DNA of 64,000 nt from Segniliparus rugosus ATCC BAA-974. GTDB taxonomy: Bacteria; Actinomycetota; Actinomycetes; Mycobacteriales; Mycobacteriaceae. Shown in pieces: positions 17,702-25,697 of the stretch (the first letter of the stretch is position 1; each line of letters starts with the position of its first letter). The DNA lies in contig NZ_KI391954.1 of NCBI RefSeq assembly GCF_000185725.2, positions 744,001-808,000 on the forward strand. Direction: 5' to 3'. The translations under genes and the position numbers were made by a program. Under the pieces are notes generated by a model. That model saw nothing but the letters and a program-made list of their open reading frames with translations, was not told the origin of the DNA and searched no databases.

Positions 17702-18765
17702 GGAATCGGCTCAACCGGCTCACCGCTCTGCTCGCGCCGCTGGGGGCGGTGCTGCTCGCGTTGGTCCTCGCCGCGCTGATCCTCGCGGTCAGCGGCAAGG
17801 ACCCGGTTTTCGTCGCGGGCACCATGTTGGGCCAATTGCGGGACGAGTCCGTGGTGTGCGACATCGTCAACGCCTCGGCCGCGTACGCGCTGATCGCGGT
17901 CGCGGCCTCCTTGGGCTTCAAGATGGGCTTGTTCAACATCGGCGTGGAAGGGCAGTACCGGGTGGCTGCGGTGACCGCCTCGGTCGTCGGGGCGGAGCTG
18001 CCTGCGCCGCCCGGCACGCGCGTCGCGCTCATCGTCCTGGTCGCGATGGCCGTGGGCGGCGCGTACGCCGCGATCCCCGCCCTGCTCAAGGTCTTCCGAG
18101 GCGTGCACGAGGTGATCAGCTCGATCATGCTCAACGCGGTCGCGGTCGGAATCGTGGCGTATATGGCGGGCGAACAAGGCTGGGGCGTGCTCAACGGGAA
18201 CAACATCGGCACCAAGACGATCCCGCCGGACGGCTGGGTCGGCAGCTTCGGCTTCGGCTCGGGGAAGGTCTTCGGGCTGGCACTCGCCGCCGTCGTGGTC
18301 GGCGCGGGGTACTGGGTGGCGCTGTCGCGCACACGTTTCGGCTTCGAGCTGCTGGCCAGCGGCGAATCGCCCTCGGCGGCCCAAGCGGGCGGGGTGGACG
18401 CGCGGCGGATGATCGTGACGGCGATGGTCCTCTCCGGAGCCATCGCGGGGCTTGCCGCGCTCCCCGAGCTCACCAGCCGCGACCACAGCTATCTCGTCAC
18501 GTCCACCGCTGGGTACGGGTTCACCGGGATCGCCGTCGCGCTGATCGGGCGCGGCCATCCGGTCGGCATCGCCGCCGGGGCGCTTTTGTGGGCGTTCTTG
18601 GACAAATCGGCCGTCGCGTTGGACGCGGTGTCGGTGCCGAAGGAGATCGTGCTGATCCTGCAGGGAACAGCGGTCCTCGCCGTGGTGATCGCGTACGAGC
18701 TGGCCCGCCGGTTCGAGGCCGCGCAGGCACAGCGCCGAGTGCGGACCGCAATGGGGGCGGCATGA
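17698..18765 (+). CDS. ABC importer permease, first subunit (BPD_transp_2)
   Basis: A 355-residue polytopic permease of the NupP/YufP type. The first helix is LLAPLGAVLLALVLAALILAV. FKMGLFNIGVEGQY (near 79) and VFRGVHEVISSIMLNAVAVG (near 132) are the family's conserved loops. The ATG at 17698 overlaps the ATPase stop. The longer open frame upstream lies within the ATPase gene. It pairs with the next gene to form the membrane channel. Confidence 0.92.
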   Translation: MRNRLNRLTALLAPLGAVLLALVLAALILAVSGKDPVFVAGTMLGQLRDESVVCDIVNASAAYALIAVAASLGFKMGLFNIGVEGQYRVAAVTASVVGAELPAPPGTRVALIVLVAMAVGGAYAAIPALLKVFRGVHEVISSIMLNAVAVGIVAYMAGEQGWGVLNGNNIGTKTIPPDGWVGSFGFGSGKVFGLALAAVVVGAGYWVALSRTRFGFELLASGESPSAAQAGGVDARRMIVTAMVLSGAIAGLAALPELTSRDHSYLVTSTAGYGFTGIAVALIGRGHPVGIAAGALLWAFLDKSAVALDAVSVPKEIVLILQGTAVLAVVIAYELARRFEAAQAQRRVRTAMGAA

Positions 18766-19961
18766 GCAAGGCCCTGCAACGGACTCTGCCAGTCTGCGCG
18801 CTGGTGCTGCTGGTCTCGGCGGTCACCGCCCTCACCGAGGCCCACGATCTGACCAGCCCCGGCGTGGTCCGGACCGGGCTGGCCCTCGCCATCCCCATCG
18901 CCCTCGCCGCGCTCGGCGGGCTATGGGCGGAGCGCTCCGGGGTCGTCAACATCGGGCTCGAAGGGATGATGATCCTTGGCACCTGGGGGGCCGCCTGGGG
19001 CTCGCTGGAGGCCGGGCCCGCCTTCGGGTTGCTCGTCGCGGCGCTGTTCGGCGCGGCGGGAGGAGCGCTGCACGCGTTGGCCACGGTCACCTTCCGGGTG
19101 AACCACATCGTCTCCGGGGTGGCGATCAACCTGCTCGGGGCAGGGGTCACGAAGTACCTCGCGGACCTGGTGTTCTTCCCGCTGTCGAAAAACCCCCGCG
19201 AATCTCCGCCGGTGGCGACGCTGCGCGCTTTCGACCTGCCGCTGCTGCCGGGCTGGTGCCAATCGCTCGCCGACCGGCATTGGTTCCTGGCGAGCGACCT
19301 CGCAGGCGTGGTCGGAGGGGTGACCAGCGGCCTCTCGGCGCTGACGGCGGGCGGGCTGCTCTTGGTCCCGCTGAGCTTCTGGGTTTTATGGCGGACCCGG
19401 TTCGGCCTGCGGTTGCGCTCCTGCGGCGAGAACCCCGCCGCCGCCGCGTCCCTCGGGGTCGCGGTGCGCGCGCACCAGTACGCGGCCTTGCTGGTCTCTG
19501 GCGGCCTGGCGGGGCTCGGCGGGGCGGCGCTGGTGATCGCGCCGGGCCAGATCGGCTACAGCGAGGGGCAGACCGGGGGCCGAGGCTATATCGGCCTGGC
19601 GGCGATGATCTTCGGGAACTGGCGCCCCGGCGGTTTGCTCGGAGCCTCGGCCCTTTTCGGCTACGCGGACGGCTTGCGCCTCTCCACGCCGTCCTGGGTG
19701 GTCGGCGCGTTCCTCTATGGAGCCGCGCTGGCGTTGGCGGCGCTCGCCGCCGTGCGATTGGTCCGGGGGCAGCGCCCCGCCGCCGCAGTGACGGGGGCGA
19801 TCGCCGCAGGGCTGTGGTGCCTGTACTGGTTCACCGCAGAGCTTCCGAACGAGTTCACCGACTACCTCCCGCACATTCTGACGCTGATGGTCCTCGCGAT
19901 CGGAGCGAGCAAGTTGCGGCCTCCCGCCGCGTTGGGGGAGACAGAAGCGCCGGACCATTAG
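18762..19961 (+). CDS. ABC importer permease, second subunit (BPD_transp_2)
   Basis: A 399-residue permease of the NupQ/YufQ type with the conserved ERSGVVNIGLEGMMILGTW loop near residue 59 and FRVNHIVSGVAINLLGAG near residue 110. About ten hydrophobic helices are evident. It overlaps the previous permease by 4 bp and ends the operon. No clear hairpin terminator follows before the next gene at 20017. Confidence 0.92.
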   Translation: MSKALQRTLPVCALVLLVSAVTALTEAHDLTSPGVVRTGLALAIPIALAALGGLWAERSGVVNIGLEGMMILGTWGAAWGSLEAGPAFGLLVAALFGAAGGALHALATVTFRVNHIVSGVAINLLGAGVTKYLADLVFFPLSKNPRESPPVATLRAFDLPLLPGWCQSLADRHWFLASDLAGVVGGVTSGLSALTAGGLLLVPLSFWVLWRTRFGLRLRSCGENPAAAASLGVAVRAHQYAALLVSGGLAGLGGAALVIAPGQIGYSEGQTGGRGYIGLAAMIFGNWRPGGLLGASALFGYADGLRLSTPSWVVGAFLYGAALALAALAAVRLVRGQRPAAAVTGAIAAGLWCLYWFTAELPNEFTDYLPHILTLMVLAIGASKLRPPAALGETEAPDH

Positions 19962-20016
19962 ACAGTTCCTCCACCAAGCCGTAATCTTCTTGTGATCAAA
20001 TCACCGAGGAGGACCG

Positions 20017-21039
20017 TTGGCTTCATATGGCGGGCGCCTGTCGCCCTTGATCGCCTGCGCTTTGGCGCTGCTGCCGCAGTTCGGAGCCGTCGGAGCGGCG
20101 CTCGCCGACCCTTCGCGAGGCGTCGATCCGACCTGCGCCGACGTGGCCTCGGAGCACCGCGACGACGATGATTCCGACGACGAGGAAACCGCGTCCGACT
20201 GCTCGAGCCTGCAGGCGCAGCAGGTCGGCGCGACGCAGAGCGCGGGGAAGCTCTTCGCGGACGCGTCCGCCGCGCTCCGGGCGCACGACGTGGCGCAGGC
20301 GGTGCAGGACTACCGGGGCGTGATCAGCGTCAATCCGCAGGACTCGGTCGCCTTGATGTACCTCGTGGGCTGGTCCGCCTTCCTCGGCGACGAGGACGAC
20401 GTGGAACGCTACAAGGGCCAGCTTGAAGCCGTGGACCCGGCTCGCGGAGCAGATGTGGACCGGATGCTCGACGCGATCCGCCAGCAGGCGGGCACGCAGC
20501 TGACCGAAGAGGTGCCGGGGCCGGGCGAGCTGCGGGGAGCGTCGACGACGATCGTGGCGCTCGGAGCGGGCCTGCACCCGGACGGGACGATGCCGCAGGT
20601 CCTGGTCGACCGGTTGCGCAAGACCCTCGAAGTGGCGCAGGCGGATCCGGCGGCTCCGATCGTCGTCACCGGCGGCAAACCGCAGAACGGGGTGACCGAG
20701 GCGGACGCGATGGCGGACTGGCTCGTCGGGCAGGGCGTGGACCCGGGCCGGATCCACAAGGAGGACCACTCGGCCAGCACCGTGCAGAACGCGCTCAACA
20801 GCGCGGAGATCCTGCGCTCGCTCCGGCCCGCGCACCTCGTGATCGTCACGTCGGCGAACCACGTGAGGCGCGCCAGCGCGCTGTTCGAACTCGCCGCGCA
20901 ACCAGTCCTCGAACCGGGGTTCACGCTCACCTCGGTGGCGAGCGTGGACGGGCCGTACGACGAGGAGGCGGATCCGGAGGACTGGGAGCTGCGCGCCATC
21001 TACCGGGACAGCTTCAGCGTCGTGCGCCCCGGCATGTGA
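20017..21039 (+). CDS. exported YdcF/DUF218 family protein
   Basis: A 340-residue protein with a TTG start preceded by GAGGAGG. An N-terminal signal sequence (LSPLIACALALLPQFGAVGAALA) is followed by an acidic stretch rich in Asp/Glu (about 50-62) and a TPR-like helical segment (ASAALRAHDVAQAVQDYRGV). The C-terminal DUF218 domain has VALGAGLHPDGTMPQVLVDR near 188-207, VVTGGKPQNGVTEADAMADW, and HSASTVQNALNSAEIL. DUF218 proteins are linked to cell-envelope metabolism, but the chemistry is unknown. It starts 55 bp after the nucleoside importer operon. Confidence 0.8.
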   Translation: MASYGGRLSPLIACALALLPQFGAVGAALADPSRGVDPTCADVASEHRDDDDSDDEETASDCSSLQAQQVGATQSAGKLFADASAALRAHDVAQAVQDYRGVISVNPQDSVALMYLVGWSAFLGDEDDVERYKGQLEAVDPARGADVDRMLDAIRQQAGTQLTEEVPGPGELRGASTTIVALGAGLHPDGTMPQVLVDRLRKTLEVAQADPAAPIVVTGGKPQNGVTEADAMADWLVGQGVDPGRIHKEDHSASTVQNALNSAEILRSLRPAHLVIVTSANHVRRASALFELAAQPVLEPGFTLTSVASVDGPYDEEADPEDWELRAIYRDSFSVVRPGM

Positions 21040-21054
21040 CACGCGTCTTACGCC

Positions 21055-21060
21055 TAATAT
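21055..21060 (+). promoter_or_regulatory. -10 element of the 21068 lipoprotein gene (leaderless)
   Basis: TAATAT ends 7 nt before the ATG at 21068. GAGGGA in the spacer could also serve weakly as a ribosome-binding site. Confidence 0.45.
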
Positions 21061-21067
21061 CGAGGGA

Positions 21068-22027
21068 ATGCCCCCATTCCCTTCTCCGCGCGCTGGTCGC
21101 AGCTCGCGCAGGAGCGTTTTGACCGCCGCGCTCGGTTTCGCGGCCGTCGCGTGCACGGAAGGCAGCGCCTCTCCCGCGCGCCCGCCGCAGAGCCCCGCGC
21201 CGAAGCTCTTGCCGAACGAGCAGCGAGCGGTGTTCCCTGGCTCGCGGCTCGTCGGCTGGTGCGGAGCGCCGGGCGGGACCGCGTTGGGCAGGCTCACCGG
21301 GGACTTGGACCCCGAATCGCTTCCGGCGAGCGTGGCGGAGTCCGCGCGGCGGATGCTCGACCAGATCGCCCCGTACGCCGTCCCCGAAGGCCCGCAGACC
21401 ATGCCGACGCTCGAGCTCATCGCAACTGTGGCGACGGCTTCGCCCGGCGCGGACGGCATGTTCCGGATTCGGCATTCGGACAGCGTCGTCGCAGCCTACC
21501 TCGCCGCCGCGCGCAGCGTGCGGGGCCTGTTGCTCTTGAACATCCAGCCTGGGCGATCCTCGTTCCTCGACGAGGTCAAGGCATACGAGCGCTTCCTGCG
21601 CGAGCCGGAGGTCGGGGTCGCGCTCGATCCGGAATGGGCGGTGACCGAAGGAAAACCGGGCGACGAGTTCGGCTCCACCACCGGCGGCGACATCGACGCG
21701 GTCGCCGCGTATCTCGCGGACCTGGTCGCCCAGAACGATTTGCCCGAGAAAGTCCTCGTCTACCACCAGGTCGCGCCGGCCGTGGTCGCCTCGGAGGAGG
21801 ACTTGCGTCGTCATGACGGGGTCGCCATCGTGAAGTCCGTCGACGGCATCGGCGCACCGGCGGACAAGCGCTACACCTGGGATCTGCTCATGGCGACCAA
21901 GCCCGACCACGTGCTCCCCGGCTTCAAACTGTTCTACGACGAGGACGTGCAGACCGGCAAGACGCTCATGTCCCCGCAGGACGTGCTCGCCCTCGATCCC
22001 GTCCCGCTGTACGTCATGTACGAATGA
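21068..22027 (+). CDS. predicted Tat-exported lipoprotein of unknown function
   Basis: A 319-residue protein whose N-terminus has a twin-arginine-like SRRSVLTAALG followed by a lipobox-like AVAC (Cys about 29). Export and lipid anchoring are therefore likely. The mature part contains VRGLLLLNIQPGRSSFLDEV, VGVALDPEWAV and KVLVYHQVAP, an alternation of beta strands and helices with acidic residues at strand ends. This suggests a TIM-barrel glycosidase-like fold, but that is an impression from the pattern, not a family match. It is flanked by the exported YdcF protein, possibly a shared envelope role. Confidence 0.6.
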   Translation: MPPFPSPRAGRSSRRSVLTAALGFAAVACTEGSASPARPPQSPAPKLLPNEQRAVFPGSRLVGWCGAPGGTALGRLTGDLDPESLPASVAESARRMLDQIAPYAVPEGPQTMPTLELIATVATASPGADGMFRIRHSDSVVAAYLAAARSVRGLLLLNIQPGRSSFLDEVKAYERFLREPEVGVALDPEWAVTEGKPGDEFGSTTGGDIDAVAAYLADLVAQNDLPEKVLVYHQVAPAVVASEEDLRRHDGVAIVKSVDGIGAPADKRYTWDLLMATKPDHVLPGFKLFYDEDVQTGKTLMSPQDVLALDPVPLYVMYE

Positions 22028-22075
22028 GCCGAAAACCGCTCGCGCGGCGGGGCTCCCTTGGGCACAATAGCGGCC

Positions 22076-23320
22076 ATGCGCGTCGAGAGTGCTCAGGGCC
22101 CATTGTCGTCCGCGAAGTTCCGGTGGTTCTTCGCGGCGCGCTCGGCCTCGCTCTTCGGCAGCAACGCGGCCCCGATCGCGCTCGCCTTCGCGGTGCTCGA
22201 AGCCTCGCACCACAGCAGCGACCTCGGCCTGGTGCTCGGGGCGCGGAGCCTCGCGTTGGTCCTCTTCGTCCTCTTCGGCGGCGTGCTCTCGGACCGCTAC
22301 CCGAGGGACAAGGTGGTGATGGCCGGGCATCTCGGCGCGGCGGCGACCCAGGGCGTCGCGGCGGCGATGCTGGTCACCGGGAACTTCGACCTCGCCGCCA
22401 TCATCGCGACCGAAACGCTCAACGGCGCGCTCACCGCGCTCACCGGTCCCGGCGTCTACGGCATGATCGGCCAGGTCGCGCCAGAAGGCCAGGTGAAGAA
22501 GGCGAACGCGCTATTGGGCTCCACCCGCCAAGTGGCGACGATCCTCGGACCGAGCCTCGGGGGGCTCCTCGTGGTCACTGTGGGCGGGGGCTGGGCGCTC
22601 GCGGTCGACGCGGGATGCTATCTCGTCGCGGCGTATTGCCTCGCGCAGTTGCGGCTTCCCAAGGTCGACTCGGAGCAGCGCGTCGGCGTGCTCGCCGAGC
22701 TGCGCGAGGGCTACGAGGAATTCCGCAAACACACCTGGATCTGGACGATCGTCGTCGGCTTCGCCGTGCTCGTCTTCGTGGAGGCCGGGGTCTGGGGCGT
22801 GCTCGGCCCGGTCATCGCGGAGCACAGTTTCGGGCCGCAGGGCTGGGGATTGGTGCTCGGCGCGGAGGCGGTGGGCTTTCTGGTCGGCAACCTTTTGCTC
22901 TATCGGCTGCACGTCGTGAAACTCATGCGCCTTGGCCAGATCTGCCTCGTGGCCACCCCTTTGCCGCTGATCCCGATGGCGATGGGCTCCGCGCTCGGCT
23001 GGCTCATGGCCGCGAGCTTCGTCGGCGGCATCGCGTTCAGCGTGTTCGGCGTCGCCTGGGACACGTCCATGCAGGAGCACGTCCCCGCCGAGAAGCTGTC
23101 GAGAGTGTCGTCTTTCGACGCGTTGGGCTCGTGGATCGCGATGCCGCTCGGCCAGGTCGCGGCCCTGCCGTTGGCCGATCTCGTCGGGCTCTCGCGCTAT
23201 CTGTGGATCGGAGCCGCAGTGTGGTGCGCGATGGCCGCGTGGCCGTTGCTCCTCCCGTCGGTTCGACGCTTGGAGCACGGCGCACGCGAGCCGCAGGCGC
23301 AGACGGTTCAGGCTTCCTGA
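22076..23320 (+). CDS. MFS transporter (enterobactin-exporter-like)
   Basis: A 414-residue major facilitator protein of the EntS-like MFS_3 group. SAKFRWFFAARSASLFGSN opens the first helix, and VLFGGVLSDRYPRDKVVMAG is the conserved 2-3 loop. GLLVVTVGGGWALAVDAGCY lies in helix 5. About 12 membrane segments can be drawn. The ATG at 22076 is chosen; a TTG six codons upstream is possible. Its last 13 bp overlap the convergent dps gene. The substrate is unknown: iron-chelator export is the family precedent, and dps next door is a weak hint of iron handling. Confidence 0.82.
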   Translation: MRVESAQGPLSSAKFRWFFAARSASLFGSNAAPIALAFAVLEASHHSSDLGLVLGARSLALVLFVLFGGVLSDRYPRDKVVMAGHLGAAATQGVAAAMLVTGNFDLAAIIATETLNGALTALTGPGVYGMIGQVAPEGQVKKANALLGSTRQVATILGPSLGGLLVVTVGGGWALAVDAGCYLVAAYCLAQLRLPKVDSEQRVGVLAELREGYEEFRKHTWIWTIVVGFAVLVFVEAGVWGVLGPVIAEHSFGPQGWGLVLGAEAVGFLVGNLLLYRLHVVKLMRLGQICLVATPLPLIPMAMGSALGWLMAASFVGGIAFSVFGVAWDTSMQEHVPAEKLSRVSSFDALGSWIAMPLGQVAALPLADLVGLSRYLWIGAAVWCAMAAWPLLLPSVRRLEHGAREPQAQTVQAS

Positions 23321-23796
23321 GCCTGCCACATCCAGTGCTGCTTCTCCAGGCCGTCCGCGACGGCGATGAGGAGGTCCTGGCTGACCGGATCCGAATCCTC
23401 GGTGGCCCCGATGCCATCGCGGATGACATCGATGACGATCTTGAGGTTGTCCACCACTCCGCCGACCACGTCAGCGGTCGAAGTGAATTCGGTGGCGAAC
23501 CCTTTGGTCTTCGCGGACGAGACGATGGTGCTCGCCAGGCCGTTCGCGTTCGCGCCGATGGCCGAGAGCCGCTCGGCCACGTCGTCCGAGAAACCGCGGA
23601 CCAGGTCGATCAGCTCGTCGAGCTGCAAATGGACGGAACGGAAGTTCGAGCCGACGACATTCCAGTGCGCTTGCTTGCCGATGAGGGAGAGGTCGATGAG
23701 GTTGACGAGCGCGTTCTGCAGCGCGTTCGCGGTGACCTTCTTGTTCTCGTCGCTCAGGGGGCTGGTGATGACTTTGGCGGTGCTGGTTTTGGGCAT
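23308..23796 (-). CDS. dps: Dps-type ferritin, DNA-protecting protein
   Basis: A 162-residue Dps family protein that stores iron and protects DNA from oxidative damage as a dodecamer. The di-iron ferroxidase residues are visible in LIGKQAHWNVVGSNF (His about 44) and LHLQLDEL-type SVHLQLDELIDL (Asp/Glu about 60-65). KKVTANALQNALVNLIDLSL forms helix A. The length is normal. The 5' region carries two adjacent palindromes (23817-23846) and a TAAAAT -10 about 50 bp upstream of the start, so unlike most genes here it has a leader and likely specific control. Confidence 0.93.
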   Translation of the reverse strand: MPKTSTAKVITSPLSDENKKVTANALQNALVNLIDLSLIGKQAHWNVVGSNFRSVHLQLDELIDLVRGFSDDVAERLSAIGANANGLASTIVSSAKTKGFATEFTSTADVVGGVVDNLKIVIDVIRDGIGATEDSDPVSQDLLIAVADGLEKQHWMWQAQEA

Positions 23797-23816
23797 TGCG
23801 GCTGGTCCTCTCGTGA

Positions 23817-23851
23817 ATTAGGGGCTCCTAATCTGGAACGATTCCATTTTA
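23817..23851 (-). promoter_or_regulatory. dps promoter with two palindromes
   Basis: On the minus strand a TAAAAT -10 (23851-23846) is followed directly by TGGAA-tcg-TTCCA (23846-23834) and ATTAGG-agcc-CCTAAT (23832-23817). Both palindromes would lie at or just downstream of the transcription start, a position suited to repressor binding. The second has some likeness to DtxR/IdeR half-sites, but the regulator cannot be assigned. Confidence 0.5.
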
Positions 23852-23906
23852 TCCTATTGAGGGCCGCGTGGCTAGGGGTGTGAGCCTTCTCTTAACCGCC
23901 TCGTCC

Positions 23907-25556
23907 TCACCTGGCCGAGGCGTAGCCGATGGCGGCGTAGTCCGTGTCGCCGATCCCGCTCGCGCCGAAATTGCGGACCGTCTCGCGCACCGCGTAGTTG
24001 TACGGGGTTTCGAAGAGCGAGAGGGAGTGCGCGATCTGCGCTATCTCCCGGTCCGCCGCGTTCGCGATCCGGCGCATCCGCTCCGGATCGAGCTCGGCTT
24101 GCATCCGGTCGAGCAGCCCATTGAGCTTGTCGCTGCCGATCTGGCCGTAGTTCTGCTGCACATCGGGCTCCCCGCGCGCTGTGCGGTACAGGCCGTAGTT
24201 GGGCGCGGTGTCGGACGGGTACGGGGTGCACTCGGTGCGAAAAGTCGTCAGGTCGAAGTCGCCGACATTGATGTGGTCGCGGAAGAAACCAGCGCTCGGC
24301 ACGGCCTCGATCACGAGGTCGATGCCGATCTCCGCGAGCATCTGCTGGAGGATTTTGCCGATATCCGCGCCGGTGGCGTTCTGCGCGGGGATGACGAAAC
24401 GGATCCGAGGGCGCCGGTAGCCGAGCGCTTCGAGTTCCGCGCGCGCGGCCTGCGGATCGTAGGGCAGCACGTCGCGGTGGTCTTCGTACCCTGCGGCGCT
24501 GCGCAGGAACATCAGGTTGTACGAGGCCGCCGGGTCGGCGGCGACCGAGCCGATCAAAGTGCTCGCGATTTTGCCCCGGTCGATCCCCTTCACCACAGCC
24601 CGGCGCAGGCCGATATCCGCGCACACGCTCCCGTTCCTGCCGCAGAAGGCGAGCAGCGAGATGGTCGACGAGGGGCCTGGCCGGATTTCGATCCCCTTGG
24701 TGTGTTCGGCGACCGCGAGGGCGGGCGCGGCCGCGAGCAGGTTCATGTAGTCGATTTCCCCGTTCTGCAGCGCCCCGATCTGCGCCTCCTTCGGGAGGCT
24801 CAGGAAGACGAGGGAGCCGAGCCGGGGCCTGCGGCCCCACCAGTTCGGGTCGGGGACCATGACGATGCGCCCTTGCCCCTCGTCGTAGGCTCCGACCTTG
24901 AACGGCCCCGCCGTCACCGGGAGTCGGCCGGGCCCGCCCGCGCCGAGGATCCAGCCCTTGTTGAACGAGTCCGGGTCGGCGTTCGTGGTCCTTGGGTAGA
25001 GGAGGCCGAAGAGCTTTCGCCAGTCCGCGTAGGGCCGCGCGAAGGACACCACGGCTTGCCGCTCGTCGGAGCCCTTGTCGACAGCTGCGATATCCCGGTA
25101 GCCAGTGGTGGAGGCGACGAAATAACGCGGGTCGGAGCCGCTGAGCGCCCGCCACTGCCAGTGCAGGTCTTCCCAGGTGATCGCCGTTCCGTCGGACCAG
25201 CGGGCTCGGGGATTGATGGTATAGACGACTGTTTGCGGCTCGCCGGGCTCAAGGTCGATTGCGGTGAAGTACTCGGCGCGGCGGGTGAGGGAGCCCCTCG
25301 GGTCGGCCCGGAACGGAGTCGGCAGACACGGAGCCATGATGTCTCTCGTGTAGCCGGTCATATCGGCCTGGAGGCTGTTGAAGTTCTTCGGGAAATCGTC
25401 CACGGGCCAGCGGAACACGCCGCCCTGTCGCAGCGTCTCGGGATCCGTCGCCCGCAACGGGTCGTCGCCTTGTTTGGGTTTGACGAGCGGCAAGCCGCAA
25501 GATGCGGCGAGGGGAAGGCTGGCGAGTCCGAGGAGCAGCGAGCGGCGAGCGATCAT
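23907..25556 (-). CDS. dipeptide ABC transporter substrate-binding lipoprotein (copy 1)
   Basis: A 549-residue family-5 solute-binding protein with lipobox LAASC (Cys about 20). [20 protein letters not shown] (about 107-126) is the classical SBP_bac_5 signature, and SYNLMFLRSAAGYEDHRDVLPYDPQAARAELEALGY follows the usual hinge. It is clearly paralogous to the copy at 27065-28747 along its length but diverged. The two are separated by a DUF222/HNH gene. It has no permease genes of its own and may share the dppBCD translocator downstream on the same strand. A promoter-like TACTAT lies about 30 bp upstream of the start. Confidence 0.88.
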   Translation of the reverse strand: MIARRSLLLGLASLPLAASCGLPLVKPKQGDDPLRATDPETLRQGGVFRWPVDDFPKNFNSLQADMTGYTRDIMAPCLPTPFRADPRGSLTRRAEYFTAIDLEPGEPQTVVYTINPRARWSDGTAITWEDLHWQWRALSGSDPRYFVASTTGYRDIAAVDKGSDERQAVVSFARPYADWRKLFGLLYPRTTNADPDSFNKGWILGAGGPGRLPVTAGPFKVGAYDEGQGRIVMVPDPNWWGRRPRLGSLVFLSLPKEAQIGALQNGEIDYMNLLAAAPALAVAEHTKGIEIRPGPSSTISLLAFCGRNGSVCADIGLRRAVVKGIDRGKIASTLIGSVAADPAASYNLMFLRSAAGYEDHRDVLPYDPQAARAELEALGYRRPRIRFVIPAQNATGADIGKILQQMLAEIGIDLVIEAVPSAGFFRDHINVGDFDLTTFRTECTPYPSDTAPNYGLYRTARGEPDVQQNYGQIGSDKLNGLLDRMQAELDPERMRRIANAADREIAQIAHSLSLFETPYNYAVRETVRNFGASGIGDTDYAAIGYASAR

Positions 25557-25697
25557 GCGATATCGGCCGCCCGGTCGTCCATGCCGATGATAGTAATCAG
25601 AATCCCAGGTGTGAGCTGGGGTGAACGTGGCGTGGCGCTGGCTGGTTGAGCTGGTCCAGTGGGCGGCGCGGGGGAGGTGGTGGCTGGTGGGCGTGGT

